NCBI RefSeq assembly: GCF_918698245.1
Contig: NZ_CAKKMS010000002.1
Location: forward strand, 62,001 to 126,000
From: Pedobacter sp. Bi126
Lineage (GTDB): Bacteria; Bacteroidota; Bacteroidia; Sphingobacteriales; Sphingobacteriaceae
Length of the DNA stretch: 64,000 nt
Reading direction: 5' to 3'
Part shown: positions 20,148 through 30,600 of the stretch, piece after piece
Numbering within the stretch: position 1 is the stretch's first letter
Layout: every line of letters begins with the position of its first letter
Made by a program: the position numbers and the translations under genes
The notes under the pieces: generated by a model
The model's database searches: none
What the model was told of the DNA's origin: nothing
The model's input: only the letters and a program-made list of their open reading frames with translations

Positions 20148-21851
20148 ATGAAAAATTTTAAACAATATATCATACTTGCGCTATTTGGTTTTCAGGTGGC
20201 TATGGCCATTACTTCATGTAAAAAGGTAGAAACCGAACCTCGCGATTGGATTCAGGCAGATTTAGTTTGGGATGATCAGGATAAAAACGGAACTGTGGCA
20301 GGTTTCTTTTTAAACAGTGTATACAACTACATGCCAAGTGGTTTTAACCGGATAGACGGCGATTTTTTAGATGCAGCTTCAGGAGATGCTATTCCGTCAA
20401 GAAACAACACTCAGGTAGAATATTTTACAAATGGCAGGATAAGTACGCTAAACAATCCCGATCCTTATTGGGGTAACAGTTACTATGGCATTAGAGCGGC
20501 CAATATTTTTCTGGCCAATATCAATGTGGTGCCGGTTGCTGCGCTTACCAAACAATATTGGAGAGCAGAGGCCAGGTACATCAGGGCATTGTTATATTTC
20601 GAATTATTAAAAAGATATGGTGGTGTTCCATTAATCGGCAATAAAGTTTTCACGCTTGAAGATAACCTCGAATTGCCAAGAAATAGTTTTGCTGATTGCA
20701 TAAATTATATCATTAGTGAATGTGATGCAGTTAAAGATAGCTTAAGATTAGAAACAGGTGCAAATTATACCACTTCGGATTGGGGCAGAATTCCTAAAGG
20801 AGCAGCAATTGCTTTAAAATGCAGGGCTTATTTATATGCGGCAAGTCCTTTATATAATGGTGGTGGTGTAGAATCAAATGGAACATTAAAAGCCTTAACA
20901 GGTTATCCAACAGCCGATGCTACCCGTTGGCAAAAAGTAATTGATGCTGCGGTAGAACTTAATGCTTTAAATTATTACCAACTTCAGCCTGTATTTAACA
21001 ATGTATTTTTAACCAATAAAAATACTGAAGTTATACTGAGCAAACAGGCTGCAGTAAATACAGGTATAGAAACCACCAATGCACCATCTGGTTATGGAGC
21101 ACCTGCATTGAGTAATGGTAGAACAAGTCCGACGGCCGATTTGGTGAATGCATTTACCATGCGGAGCGGGTTGCCGATTACCGATGCGGCATCTGGTTAC
21201 AATCCGGCGGCGCCTTATACCAACAGAGACCTTCGGTTAGATTATACCATTTTTTATAACGGCGTAAACTGGTTAAACCGAGGGGTGCAAACCTTCGAGG
21301 GGGGGTTGGATAAACCGGGAGGGACAACGGTGCAAACCCGTACAGGTTACTACCTGCGCAAGTTTATGGGGAATTTTGCTACCAATAGTACTTACACCAA
21401 CCAATCGCATAATTTTATCATTTTCAGATATGCCGAAATTATTCTCAATTATGCAGAGGCATTAAACGAGGTAGGCAGAACAGAAGATGCCGTTAAGCAG
21501 ATTATTCTTTTACGTACCAGAGCAGGAATAACAGCAGGCACAAACACGCGTTATGGCATTCCTGTTGGGATCTCTCAGGAGAGTATGAGAACGCTGATTA
21601 TGAATGAAAGAAGGGTAGAACTTGCTTTTGAAGAACACCGTTTCTGGGATATCCGAAGGTGGAAAATTGCACCGACCGTATTGAGTGGAGCATTGAACGG
21701 TACTAAGATTACCAAAAATGCCAACAACACTTTCACGTACGAAAATATTCCGGTAGTGACTTCAGTTTTTACCAATAAACTTTACCACATGCCGGTACCT
21801 TATGCAGAAACAACCAAAAACAGTCAACTGCTTCAAAACGAGGGTTGGTAA
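20148..21851 (+). CDS. SusD-like glycan-binding lipoprotein (SusD2)
   Basis: The start is the ATG at 20148, four bases after the SusC2 stop; a longer frame from 20088 would run back inside SusC2. The 567-residue protein begins MKNFKQYIILALFGF and has a lipobox ending ITSC, followed by KKVETEP. SusD signatures are present: AEARYIRALLYFELLKRYGGVPLIG, CRAYLYAASPLYNGGG, FIIFRYAEIILNYAEALNEVG, and MNERRVELAFEEHRFWDIRRWK, ending LLQNEGW. It belongs to the AASPLFNG-type branch of SusD proteins, like SusD3 and SusD4 and unlike SusD1. Its partner is SusC2; SusC3 starts 34 bases later. Confidence 0.96.
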   Translation: MKNFKQYIILALFGFQVAMAITSCKKVETEPRDWIQADLVWDDQDKNGTVAGFFLNSVYNYMPSGFNRIDGDFLDAASGDAIPSRNNTQVEYFTNGRISTLNNPDPYWGNSYYGIRAANIFLANINVVPVAALTKQYWRAEARYIRALLYFELLKRYGGVPLIGNKVFTLEDNLELPRNSFADCINYIISECDAVKDSLRLETGANYTTSDWGRIPKGAAIALKCRAYLYAASPLYNGGGVESNGTLKALTGYPTADATRWQKVIDAAVELNALNYYQLQPVFNNVFLTNKNTEVILSKQAAVNTGIETTNAPSGYGAPALSNGRTSPTADLVNAFTMRSGLPITDAASGYNPAAPYTNRDLRLDYTIFYNGVNWLNRGVQTFEGGLDKPGGTTVQTRTGYYLRKFMGNFATNSTYTNQSHNFIIFRYAEIILNYAEALNEVGRTEDAVKQIILLRTRAGITAGTNTRYGIPVGISQESMRTLIMNERRVELAFEEHRFWDIRRWKIAPTVLSGALNGTKITKNANNTFTYENIPVVTSVFTNKLYHMPVPYAETTKNSQLLQNEGW

Positions 21852-21885
21852 ACAATCAGTACAAAATCCAATATAAGATCATAAT

Positions 21886-24800
21886 ATGAAACATATATAT
21901 CAATATTTACTGGTGTTGCTTGTGCTTTTAACCTCCAATTTGGTTATGGCACAAAACCAGGTCGTATCGGGAACTGTTAGCGATGCTACAGGACCTATAG
22001 TAGGCGCTTCTGTGAAAGAGAAAGGCTTAGCAACCAATGGGGTAGTTACCGATGGGAAAGGGAATTATACCCTCCGGTTAAAGGGAACAAGCGGTACCAT
22101 AGTGGTTTCATTTGTCGGCTCAACTCCGAAAGAAGTTGTGGTAGGCAACAGAAAAACTGTTAACATTCAATTAGAAGACGATGTGCAGGGCTTAGAGCAG
22201 GTTGTGGTTATCGGCTACGGTAAACAGAAAAAAATAACCTTAACCGGATCTATGAGTACCATAACCGGGGCTGATATCCGTCAAAATCCGTCTGCCAGTT
22301 TACAAAACACCTTGGTTGGCAGGTTGCCTGGTTTCTTTTCTCAACAACGTTCTGGTGCACCAGGATCAGATGGCGCAACATTTTTTATCAGGGGTATCAG
22401 TTCGTACAATGGCGGCTCTACCACACCTTTAATCATTGTAGATGATATTGAATACAGTCCAGAGCAGTTTGCAGCCATTGATGCCAACGAGGTAGAAAAC
22501 ATCAGTATCCTTAAAGACGCTGCAACCACAGCAATTTATGGTATTAAAGGAGCAAACGGGGTGGTGGTTGTTACTACGCGTAGAGGTAAACTGGGTACAC
22601 CACAGATTACCTTTAGAAGTGAATACAGTGTAATGCAGCCTACGGTTATGCCAAAGTTTTTAGATGCTTACGAATCGGCAAAGTTATATAACCAGGCCAG
22701 GGCAAATGATGGTTTGGCCCCAAGATTTACGGAAACCGATCTGCAGAAATATCAGGATGGTTCTGATCCATACGGACATCCTAACAACGACTGGAAAAAG
22801 ATTTTGTTCAAAGATTTCAGTAGCCAGGTAAAAGGTAATTTTGATATCTCGGGCGGTACAGAAAAAGTAAAGTATTTTGTTTCAGCAGGTTTCCTATATC
22901 AGGATGGTATGTTGCGGAATTACGGCGAAGAGCAAGGTGTAAACTCCAATTTCTACTATAACCGGTACAATTACCGTTCAAATCTGGATATTAAGGCCAC
23001 CAATACAATGGATATCAGAATCGATTTGTATGGTAATTTAGGCGTAACCAATACCAATAACATCGGTAGTGCTTTTGGTTATAACGATATCTTTTACGAT
23101 TATGTAAGTTTTGCTTCGCTAGCTCCATTCAATTATCCGGTTTACAATCCCGATGGAAGTTTTGGCTATAGCAAGTGGCAAAGAGACGAGAACCCGAACT
23201 ACAATCAAAATAATATTGTTGGGAGGATTACGCATTATGGTTATAACCGCAAATACGGTAATAACATGAATTTAGTGGCCAATGTAAACCAGAAATTAGA
23301 TTTTATTACCAAAGGATTATCGATAAAAGGGGTGCTTTCTTACGCAAGTACCTACGATTATACCAGAAGTATGACGAGAGATCAGTTTCCATCTTTTATC
23401 TACAATTCAGATAACAATACTTACGAACCCAGAGATCCGAATATTTATCGTGTAAGAAGATATTTTATCGGCTACGGAGCGGGTAGTACCGTCAGGAATT
23501 TAACTACTCAGGCCATATTAAATTACGATAGAAGTTTTAACAGCCACCACGTTTATGGAACAGCATTAACCAATATCAATACGGTAATCAAATACAATGA
23601 TAATGCGGTTTACAATTTTGTGCCAAACAACTTTAAAGGTTATACCGGCCGTGTAGGTTATGATTATGATGATAAATATTTATTTCAGTTTAATGCGGCT
23701 TACAATGGTTCAGATCGTTTTGTGAGCAAGAAAAAGTATGGTTTTTTTCCAGCAGCATCTGCCGGATGGGTGGTATCGAACGAGAAATTCTGGAAGGATA
23801 ACGTAAAGTTCATCGATTTTTTAAAGTTTAGAGGCTCCTACGGTATTGTAGGTAACGACCGCATCGGCGATGGCTTTAACTACTACTATCAGCAAAATTA
23901 CAGCAATGGAGGTAATGCATCTTTTGGTTATTCAGACAATACACAAACCGGAATTTCAGAAGGTACATTGGGTAATGATGATGTAACCTGGGAAAAGGAA
24001 AAGAAAACAGACGTAGCGATGGAATTTGGTCTCTTCGGAAGCAAGATCACAGGTTCAATCGATTTGTTCCACAATGTAAGAAGTGATATTTTAACTTCAA
24101 GAGGTACAGTTTCATCAATTTTTGGTGTGGGTCTGCCGCCTGTAAATTTGGGTAAAGTACAAAACCAGGGTGGTGAAATCGAGATCAGCTATAGAGATAA
24201 GATTGGCAATGTAGATTTCTCTGTGAGGGCAAATTACTCACTGGCCAAAAACAAGATTCTTTACCGCGACGAACCTACTCCTGCTTATCCTTATCAGGCA
24301 TTTACAGGTAACAGTATCGGCCAGATCTTAACCTATCAGTGGATTGGTTTTTATACTTCGGCAGCTGAAATTGCTTCAAGTCCGGTTCCTCAAACCACAC
24401 CAAGAATTGGCGATTTAAAATATGCCGATTTAAATGGTGATGGTAAAATTGATGGTTATGATATGTCTATAAATGGAGATCCGAATTTACCAAATACAAA
24501 CTACGGTTTGGAGCTTCGAGCCAACTATAAAAACTTCGGTTTAAGTTTATTGTTTCAGGCCGCAACCAACTTTAATGTTCGTGGGGTGGCAGAAGCCATC
24601 CAGGCATTTTCCTCTAATTTAACTTCGATCCACCAAAACTCGTGGACACCAGCACTGGGAGATGCAGCACAATATCCATTACTTTCTTTAAGTCCCGGTT
24701 TAAGCAGTCCTTCCGCCTATCCATCAACATTCTGGATGGTTTCGGGAAATTATCTTCGATTAAAGAATGCAGAGTTCAGTTATAACTTTCCTCAAAAACT

Positions 24801-24975
24801 CACTGAAAGATTAAAAGTACAGAGTATTCGTACCTACATCAATGGATATAACCTCCTCACCTGGTCGAGCTTGGATAAACGTTATCAGTTCGATCCAGAG
24901 TCGAATTCAGGGCAGGATAGAATTAAATATCCACCACAAAAAATGATCAATTTAGGTTTAAGTGTTACGTTTTGA
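21886..24975 (+). CDS. SusC-like TonB-dependent transporter (SusC3)
   Basis: The 1029-residue protein has a signal peptide ending VMAQ (residue 23), a carboxypeptidase-D-like domain (about 25-98), the junction QVVVIGYGKQKKITLTG (105-121), a plug (FFIRGISSYNGGSTTPLIIVDDIEY, NISILKDAATTAIYGIKGANGVVVVTTRRG) and a C-terminal barrel. There is no promoter-like element or terminator in the 34 bases after SusD2, so it is read as the third gene of the SusC2 operon. The alternate spelling VDDIEY instead of VDGIP in the plug loop sets it apart from SusC1 and SusC2. It is presumed to import a different oligosaccharide from the same polymer. Confidence 0.96.
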   Translation: MKHIYQYLLVLLVLLTSNLVMAQNQVVSGTVSDATGPIVGASVKEKGLATNGVVTDGKGNYTLRLKGTSGTIVVSFVGSTPKEVVVGNRKTVNIQLEDDVQGLEQVVVIGYGKQKKITLTGSMSTITGADIRQNPSASLQNTLVGRLPGFFSQQRSGAPGSDGATFFIRGISSYNGGSTTPLIIVDDIEYSPEQFAAIDANEVENISILKDAATTAIYGIKGANGVVVVTTRRGKLGTPQITFRSEYSVMQPTVMPKFLDAYESAKLYNQARANDGLAPRFTETDLQKYQDGSDPYGHPNNDWKKILFKDFSSQVKGNFDISGGTEKVKYFVSAGFLYQDGMLRNYGEEQGVNSNFYYNRYNYRSNLDIKATNTMDIRIDLYGNLGVTNTNNIGSAFGYNDIFYDYVSFASLAPFNYPVYNPDGSFGYSKWQRDENPNYNQNNIVGRITHYGYNRKYGNNMNLVANVNQKLDFITKGLSIKGVLSYASTYDYTRSMTRDQFPSFIYNSDNNTYEPRDPNIYRVRRYFIGYGAGSTVRNLTTQAILNYDRSFNSHHVYGTALTNINTVIKYNDNAVYNFVPNNFKGYTGRVGYDYDDKYLFQFNAAYNGSDRFVSKKKYGFFPAASAGWVVSNEKFWKDNVKFIDFLKFRGSYGIVGNDRIGDGFNYYYQQNYSNGGNASFGYSDNTQTGISEGTLGNDDVTWEKEKKTDVAMEFGLFGSKITGSIDLFHNVRSDILTSRGTVSSIFGVGLPPVNLGKVQNQGGEIEISYRDKIGNVDFSVRANYSLAKNKILYRDEPTPAYPYQAFTGNSIGQILTYQWIGFYTSAAEIASSPVPQTTPRIGDLKYADLNGDGKIDGYDMSINGDPNLPNTNYGLELRANYKNFGLSLLFQAATNFNVRGVAEAIQAFSSNLTSIHQNSWTPALGDAAQYPLLSLSPGLSSPSAYPSTFWMVSGNYLRLKNAEFSYNFPQKLTERLKVQSIRTYINGYNLLTWSSLDKRYQFDPESNSGQDRIKYPPQKMINLGLSVTF

Positions 24976-24987
24976 TAATTGATTGAC

Positions 24988-26733
24988 ATGAAAAAAATAG
25001 TATTAATGATATGTTTATGTGCTTCAATGGCAGCATGTAAAAAAAATAGCGATTTCTTAGATAGTAAAGCGGATACCGGAGAAACTGAGGCTTCTGTGTT
25101 TTCAGATAGTTTAAAATCTATCCGCTTTCTTACCCAGATTTATAGCAGTTCATCTTATAGTTTTGCAAAAGGGCGTTTTAGCAGCCACGGAAATACCGAA
25201 ATGGCTACCGATGATGCGGAATATGCCTATTCAGGACCAACACAGAATGCGGTGATCATGTACAACGGGACACTTTCGCCAACCAACTTTTGGAGTGGGG
25301 GTGGTTTGCCTGATTTTTGGACAACCCCGTATACCAATATCCGTAGGGTAAATCTGATGTTATCTAAATTGCCCGTTATTCCACTTTCAGAAGCGAAGAA
25401 GAAACGTATTACCGGCGAATTGAAATTTTTGCGGGCATGGTACTATCACTTGCTGCTGATCAATTTTGGTGGAATTCCGCTTGAAGGTGATAATGTTTAC
25501 GGCATTACCGATGTGATCGATCTTCCCCGGTCATCATTTGACGAATCCGTTAATTACATTACGGCTGAGCTTGATGCTGCAGCAAATATTTTACCCATTG
25601 CCACTGATTATGCAGAACAGGATTATGGAAGGGCAACTAAAGGAGCTTGTTTAGCACTAAAATCGAGGGTTTTATTGTATGCTGCCAGCCCGTTGTTTAA
25701 TGGTGGCGCCATAACCCAGGCATCGGCAGCTGTAAAGCCAATTGTAAGTTACCCCAGTTATAGTGTGGCACGTTGGCAAAAAGCAGCTGACGCTGCTGAA
25801 ACGTTAATTAATACAGGCACCTACAGCTTGTTCGAAGATAATGTAACTGCTCCGGGTTATGGTTTTTACAATGTGTTTTTAAAACGGGTTAATTCTGAGT
25901 ATATTTTCAGCTTTAACCGACCGTCTAACCGCGATTTTGAAGGTTATTATAATCCACCATCAAGGGGAGGCGCAAAAAATTCTACACCAACACAGCAACT
26001 GGCAGCAGCTTTCCCAATGAAAAATGGAAAAGCAATTACCGACCCTACTTCTGGCTATGATGCAGCAAACCCGTACACAAACCGCGATCCGAGATTTGGT
26101 TATTCCATTATCTACAATCAATCGCTGTATTACAGCACCACAACCAGTACTAAAATTGTGGTAAATACCTATAATGGTGCTGCAACTGATGGGTATACTT
26201 CAAACGGGACAGGACCAACAACAACGGGTTATTATGCCCGCAAAATGTGCGACGAAAATATATCGAGCAACAGTTCTTTCAATACAGAAAGGGGCTGGCC
26301 GTTAATCCGCTATGCAGAAATTTTGTTGAATTATGCAGAAGCCATTAACGAAACCGGACAAACAGCACTGGCATATCCCAAACTAGTAGCCATTCGTAAA
26401 AGAGCAGGTATAACAGCTGGTGCTGATAATTTATATGGTTTAAAGGCCAATATGTCTGTTGATGAAATGAGAGCAGTTATTCAGAACGAACGCCGCATCG
26501 AACTGATGAATGAAGATCACCGTTGGAATGATATTAGAAGATGGAAAATTGCTGTTGATGTAAACAATGGTTTTAATAAAGCAATCAATATTACTAAAAC
26601 AGGTAATGTGTATACGTATCAGGTGGTGAATACCATCCGTCAGCACGTATTTAATCCACAACATTATTTAATGCCAATTCCACAGTCGGAAGTTTCGAAG
26701 ATGCCTTCAATGCTTCAAAACCCTGGCTATTAA
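24988..26733 (+). CDS. SusD-like glycan-binding lipoprotein (SusD3)
   Basis: The start is the ATG at 24988, 12 bases after the SusC3 stop; an in-frame TTG at 24979 would only add three residues. The 581-residue protein has a short signal with lipobox SMAAC at about residue 17. SusD motifs: GELKFLRAWYYHLLLINFGGIPLEG, KSRVLLYAASPLFNGG, LIRYAEILLNYAEAINETG, and QNERRIELMNEDHRWNDIRRWK, ending MLQNPGY. A strong terminator (26758-26800) closes the four-gene SusC2-SusD3 unit. Confidence 0.96.
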   Translation: MKKIVLMICLCASMAACKKNSDFLDSKADTGETEASVFSDSLKSIRFLTQIYSSSSYSFAKGRFSSHGNTEMATDDAEYAYSGPTQNAVIMYNGTLSPTNFWSGGGLPDFWTTPYTNIRRVNLMLSKLPVIPLSEAKKKRITGELKFLRAWYYHLLLINFGGIPLEGDNVYGITDVIDLPRSSFDESVNYITAELDAAANILPIATDYAEQDYGRATKGACLALKSRVLLYAASPLFNGGAITQASAAVKPIVSYPSYSVARWQKAADAAETLINTGTYSLFEDNVTAPGYGFYNVFLKRVNSEYIFSFNRPSNRDFEGYYNPPSRGGAKNSTPTQQLAAAFPMKNGKAITDPTSGYDAANPYTNRDPRFGYSIIYNQSLYYSTTTSTKIVVNTYNGAATDGYTSNGTGPTTTGYYARKMCDENISSNSSFNTERGWPLIRYAEILLNYAEAINETGQTALAYPKLVAIRKRAGITAGADNLYGLKANMSVDEMRAVIQNERRIELMNEDHRWNDIRRWKIAVDVNNGFNKAINITKTGNVYTYQVVNTIRQHVFNPQHYLMPIPQSEVSKMPSMLQNPGY

Positions 26734-26757
26734 CCTATTTGAATTTAATGATTAACT

Positions 26758-26800
26758 ACTCTCCTTATCTTTCTGCAAAGAAAGATAAGGAGAGTTTTTT
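26758..26800 (+). terminator. Strong rho-independent terminator after SusD3
   Basis: Arms 26758-26773 and 26780-26795 form a perfect 16-bp stem with a 6-base loop, followed by a run of T to 26800. It lies 24 bases after the SusD3 stop codon. From here to the SusC4 start at 27646 there is no convincing gene; bases 26800-27000 contain only short broken frames. Confidence 0.93.
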
Positions 26801-27005
26801 GTTTTATATACAAATAAGTATACACATCAACCGGAATCCTCCTTACAACAAACAGCCTAAATGGCTATACCGCCACAACCTTCGATATAGAACGTTTATT
26901 GCTGCAGCTTAATCAAAATAAGCACTTCAGAAGACAGATCTAAAACAGATCGTACAAGCCAATTTTTACCCCAACAGGGAAAGTGATCTGAATAGGCGTT
27001 TTAAA

Positions 27006-27138
27006 TTAAACGTCAATTAAACGTTTAATTTTTATTGAAAGTCTTAAAATCACTGGAAATGGACTAAAAATAACAATTTAACCCCTACTTATTACCGTAT
27101 TACCCCTCACTACGAGCGCTTTTTTTATAGTTAATTTG
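27006..27138 (+). promoter_or_regulatory. Composite SusC4 promoter region (conserved element, copy 3)
   Basis: TTAAACGT at 27006-27013 and TTAAACGTTTAA at 27017-27028 have CG centres 11 bases apart. The 41-base box is at 27069-27109, with CCCCTA at 27082 and CCCCTC at 27103 (21-base period). The -7-like TTAATTTG is at 27131-27138. Elements and spacing match the SusC1 and SusC2 regions, although the connecting sequence differs. Confidence 0.75.
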
Positions 27139-27144
27139 TTTCAA

Positions 27145-27645
27145 CCAAGTATAAGAATATTAGATCGATCCAGATTATTCCAGATTAACTACCTAGAATA
27201 ATTAATGGATGCAGCAAATTTAGAGCGGCTGTATCCTGTTTTTTTAAGAAGCAAAAACCTAAACCTTTAACGGATCATGAAAAGATTAAAACAAACAAAC
27301 AAATACCCCCATTACGGTCTAACTAATTGCTGATTGAAGGTTTGCTTGAAATCAGTATTACCCTTAACAAATTATTCATCCTTAACCCCAAAATTATGAA
27401 GAAAGCTAAATCTACTCAACATTCCGTTTTTTAAAACCGCCGGCAAAATAAAATAACATTAGTGCTTTTTAATAAAAAGCACACTAATCAATACCAATTG
27501 CCAGGGATAAGCGCATTGCGCTATTTCCCAAACCATACTGACGAATATTTCGATTGGATGACTGCCTAATGCCTCTACGAGCGCAAGATGATGGTAATCT
27601 ATCTGGCCGGATATTGATATAGCTAACCATTTTTAAACCATTTTT
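27145..27645 (+). other. Long untranslated leader of SusC4
   Basis: About 500 bases separate the predicted SusC4 promoter from its start codon, against about 135-160 for SusC1 and SusC2. It holds three short open frames starting at ATG: 27205 (21 codons, MDAANLERLY...), 27277 (18 codons, MKRLKQTNKY...) and 27396 (12 codons, MKKAKSTQHSVF). It also holds a hairpin with 9-bp arms (27462-27482) and a smaller one near 27511. Start codons were located by eye and may be off by a few bases. No function is assigned. Confidence 0.4.
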
Positions 27646-30600
27646 ATGAAGAAAAAACTACCGAAAAAAATCCCGCTACACCAGCAGGGTATTACCCTTA
27701 GGTCAATCTTAAAATTTTTGATCTATTTAGTAATTACAATTTCTAGCTTAACAGTATCTGCACAAACAGATGTAACGGTTAGGGGGATAGTAAAAGACAC
27801 TGTGGGCGGTTTGCCAGGTGTAAACGTAAAAGTTTCGGGCACCAACCGTGGAATATCTACCGACGAGTTTGGCCGGTATACCATCAAATTGCCAAGAACA
27901 GGTAAATTGTTGTTCTCACTGGTGGGTTATAAACCCAAAAATGTTGCCATTGCCAATTACGATAAAAATGCCGAAGGCGTTTATGTAATTAATGTAACCC
28001 TCTCATCAGATGCCAATTCATTAGAAGAAGTTGCAGTGGTGGGTTTTGGCACACAGAAAAAAACGAGTGTAATCAGTTCCATCACCGCCATTAATCCTAA
28101 AGAGCTTAAAGGGCCAACCAGTAACCTAACTACTATGATGGCGGGCAGGGTAGCTGGTATGATTGCTTATCAGAGAAGTGGTGAGCCTGGTGCAGATAAT
28201 GCCCAGTTTTTTATCCGTGGTTTAGGAACTTTCGGTGCAGGTAAACAAGATCCTTTAATCCTGATCGATGGTATCGAATCAAGCCAGAACGATATGGCAC
28301 GTTTGCAGCCTGATGATATTTCTTCTTTTAACGTACTTAAAGATGCAACAGCGTCGGCAGTTTATGGTGCCAGGGGTGCAAATGGTGTAGTACTTATTTT
28401 AACTAAATCGGGCGTTGCAGGTCAAACAAAATTTGGGTTCAGGGCCGAGTCGTCACTCTCCTCAAATACTAAAAACTTCCAGTTTGCGGATAATGTAACG
28501 TATATGAAGCTGGCAAATGAAGCTGCGCTTACCCGTAACAGGTTGGCCATATTACCATATCTCCAAACTAAAATTGATGCAACTGCTGCGGGCGAAAATG
28601 AATTGCTTTACCCAAACAACAATTGGATAGAACAATTGATAAAAGATTATACCACGAATCAAAGATATAACATAAATATCTCTGGAGGGGGTACTAAGGC
28701 GAGCTACTATATTGCAGGCACTTACAATATTGATAATGGGGTATTAAAAGTTGCCGATCTAAATAACTTTAACAGTAATATCAAGTTAAAAAATTATTCT
28801 GTCCGTTCTAATGTAAATATTAACCTAACCAACACCACCGAAGCAATTATCCGTGTTTATGGGCAGTTTGACGATTATACCGGTCCGGTAGGGGGCGGTG
28901 GAGCTACATTTAACAGGGCAATTTGGTCTAACCCGGTAATGTTTCCAGCGGTTTATCCGGCAAGTTTATCGCCTTTTAGCAACCACCCTTTATTTGGTAA
29001 TGCGATTTCACCGAGAGGTGGTTTATATATGAATCCTTTTGCCGAAATGGTAAAAGGTTATCAGGATAAAAATGCTTCTACACTACAAACGCAGATAGAA
29101 ATTAAGCAGGATTTAAAATTTATTACACCAGGCTTAACCGCCAGGATGATGAGTTATGCCCGTAGATATTCTTATTTTGATATTTCTCGCGCTTACAGCC
29201 CTTTTTATTATTCATCTACTGAGCAGCCAGATAAATCAATCGGACTTACCTTAATTAATGGTGGCGGTGCATTATCAATTGGTCAGGTAGGTACCGAATA
29301 TCTAGGTTACTCGGAAGGTAAAAAGGATTTAAATTCAACTTTTTATGCCGAGTTTTCTGCAAACTACAACCGTACTTTTAAAGAGAAACATGCAGTAGGC
29401 GTGATGTTGATTACAACCATGAGAAATTATCTGGCTGCAAATCCGGGTAGTCTTCAGCTATCTTTACCATCGCGTAATCAGGGAGTATCAGGAAGAGCTA
29501 CTTATGGATACGATAACCGTTATTTAGCCGAGTTCAACTTTGGGTATAATGGTTCTGAACGTTTTGCAGAAAATACCCGTTTTGGTTTCTTTCCTTCATT
29601 CGGTTTAGGATACATTATTTCTAATGAAAACTATTTTAAGCCACTTACAAGCGTAATCAATAGTTTAAAGTTAAGGGCAACCTTTGGTTTGGTGGGTAAC
29701 GATCAGATCGGAAATGATTCCGATCGTTTCTTCTACCTTTCTGAAGTAAACATGAACAACGGAACATTTGGTTCGAGCTTTGGCGAAGATGGTTTATACT
29801 ATAGAGATGGTATTTCGATTTCGCGTTATTCTAATCCATTCATTACCTGGGAAAAATCTAAACAAACCAACATTGGTTTAGATATGACCTTGTTTAACAG
29901 CTTGAATTTAACATTCGATATTTATAAAAACGAGCGTTCGAACATTTTAACCGACAGAACGTTTATTCCAAGTTCAATGGGCTTACAGGCATCTGTACGG
30001 GCAAATACCAATAAAGCCGAAAGTAAAGGTGTCGATTTCTCTGCCAGCTATAACAAATCATTTCACAACGGCATGTTCCTACAAATGAGGGGAAACTTTA
30101 CTTATGCCACCAATAAGATATTAATTTATGATGAACCTTCATTTAGTACCAAAGAGGCTTATCGCTACCATATTGGTTTACCCACTACCCAATCATTCGG
30201 TTACATTGCCGAACGTTTATTTATTGATGATGCAGAAGCTAAAAACTCACCTGTGCAATTTGCAGGCGTACCGGGCTTAGACTATGGTGGTGGCGATATT
30301 AAGTATAGAGATGTAAATGGCGATGGTATTATCAGTGATGTAGACCAGGTGCCTATTGGTTTACCTACCAGTCCTGAAATCGTTTATGGTTTTGGAGGTA
30401 CGTTTGGTTTTAAAGGCTTCGATATCTCTGCATTTTTACAAGGTTCGGCCAGGTCTTCATTTTTCATTAATCCAGGTAATATTTCCCCTTTCGTACTCAA
30501 TAACGAAACTGGCAATCCTAACGTTACACAAAATGGATTATTAGAGGTAATAGCCAACAGCCACTGGTCTGAGCAAAATAGAGACAGCTATGCCTTCTGG

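Noticed and set aside
26820..27000. Short coding-like fragments between SusD3 and SusC4
   Set aside because: Frames are broken by several stops within about 60 codons and match no family I recognise; calling a pseudogene would be guesswork.
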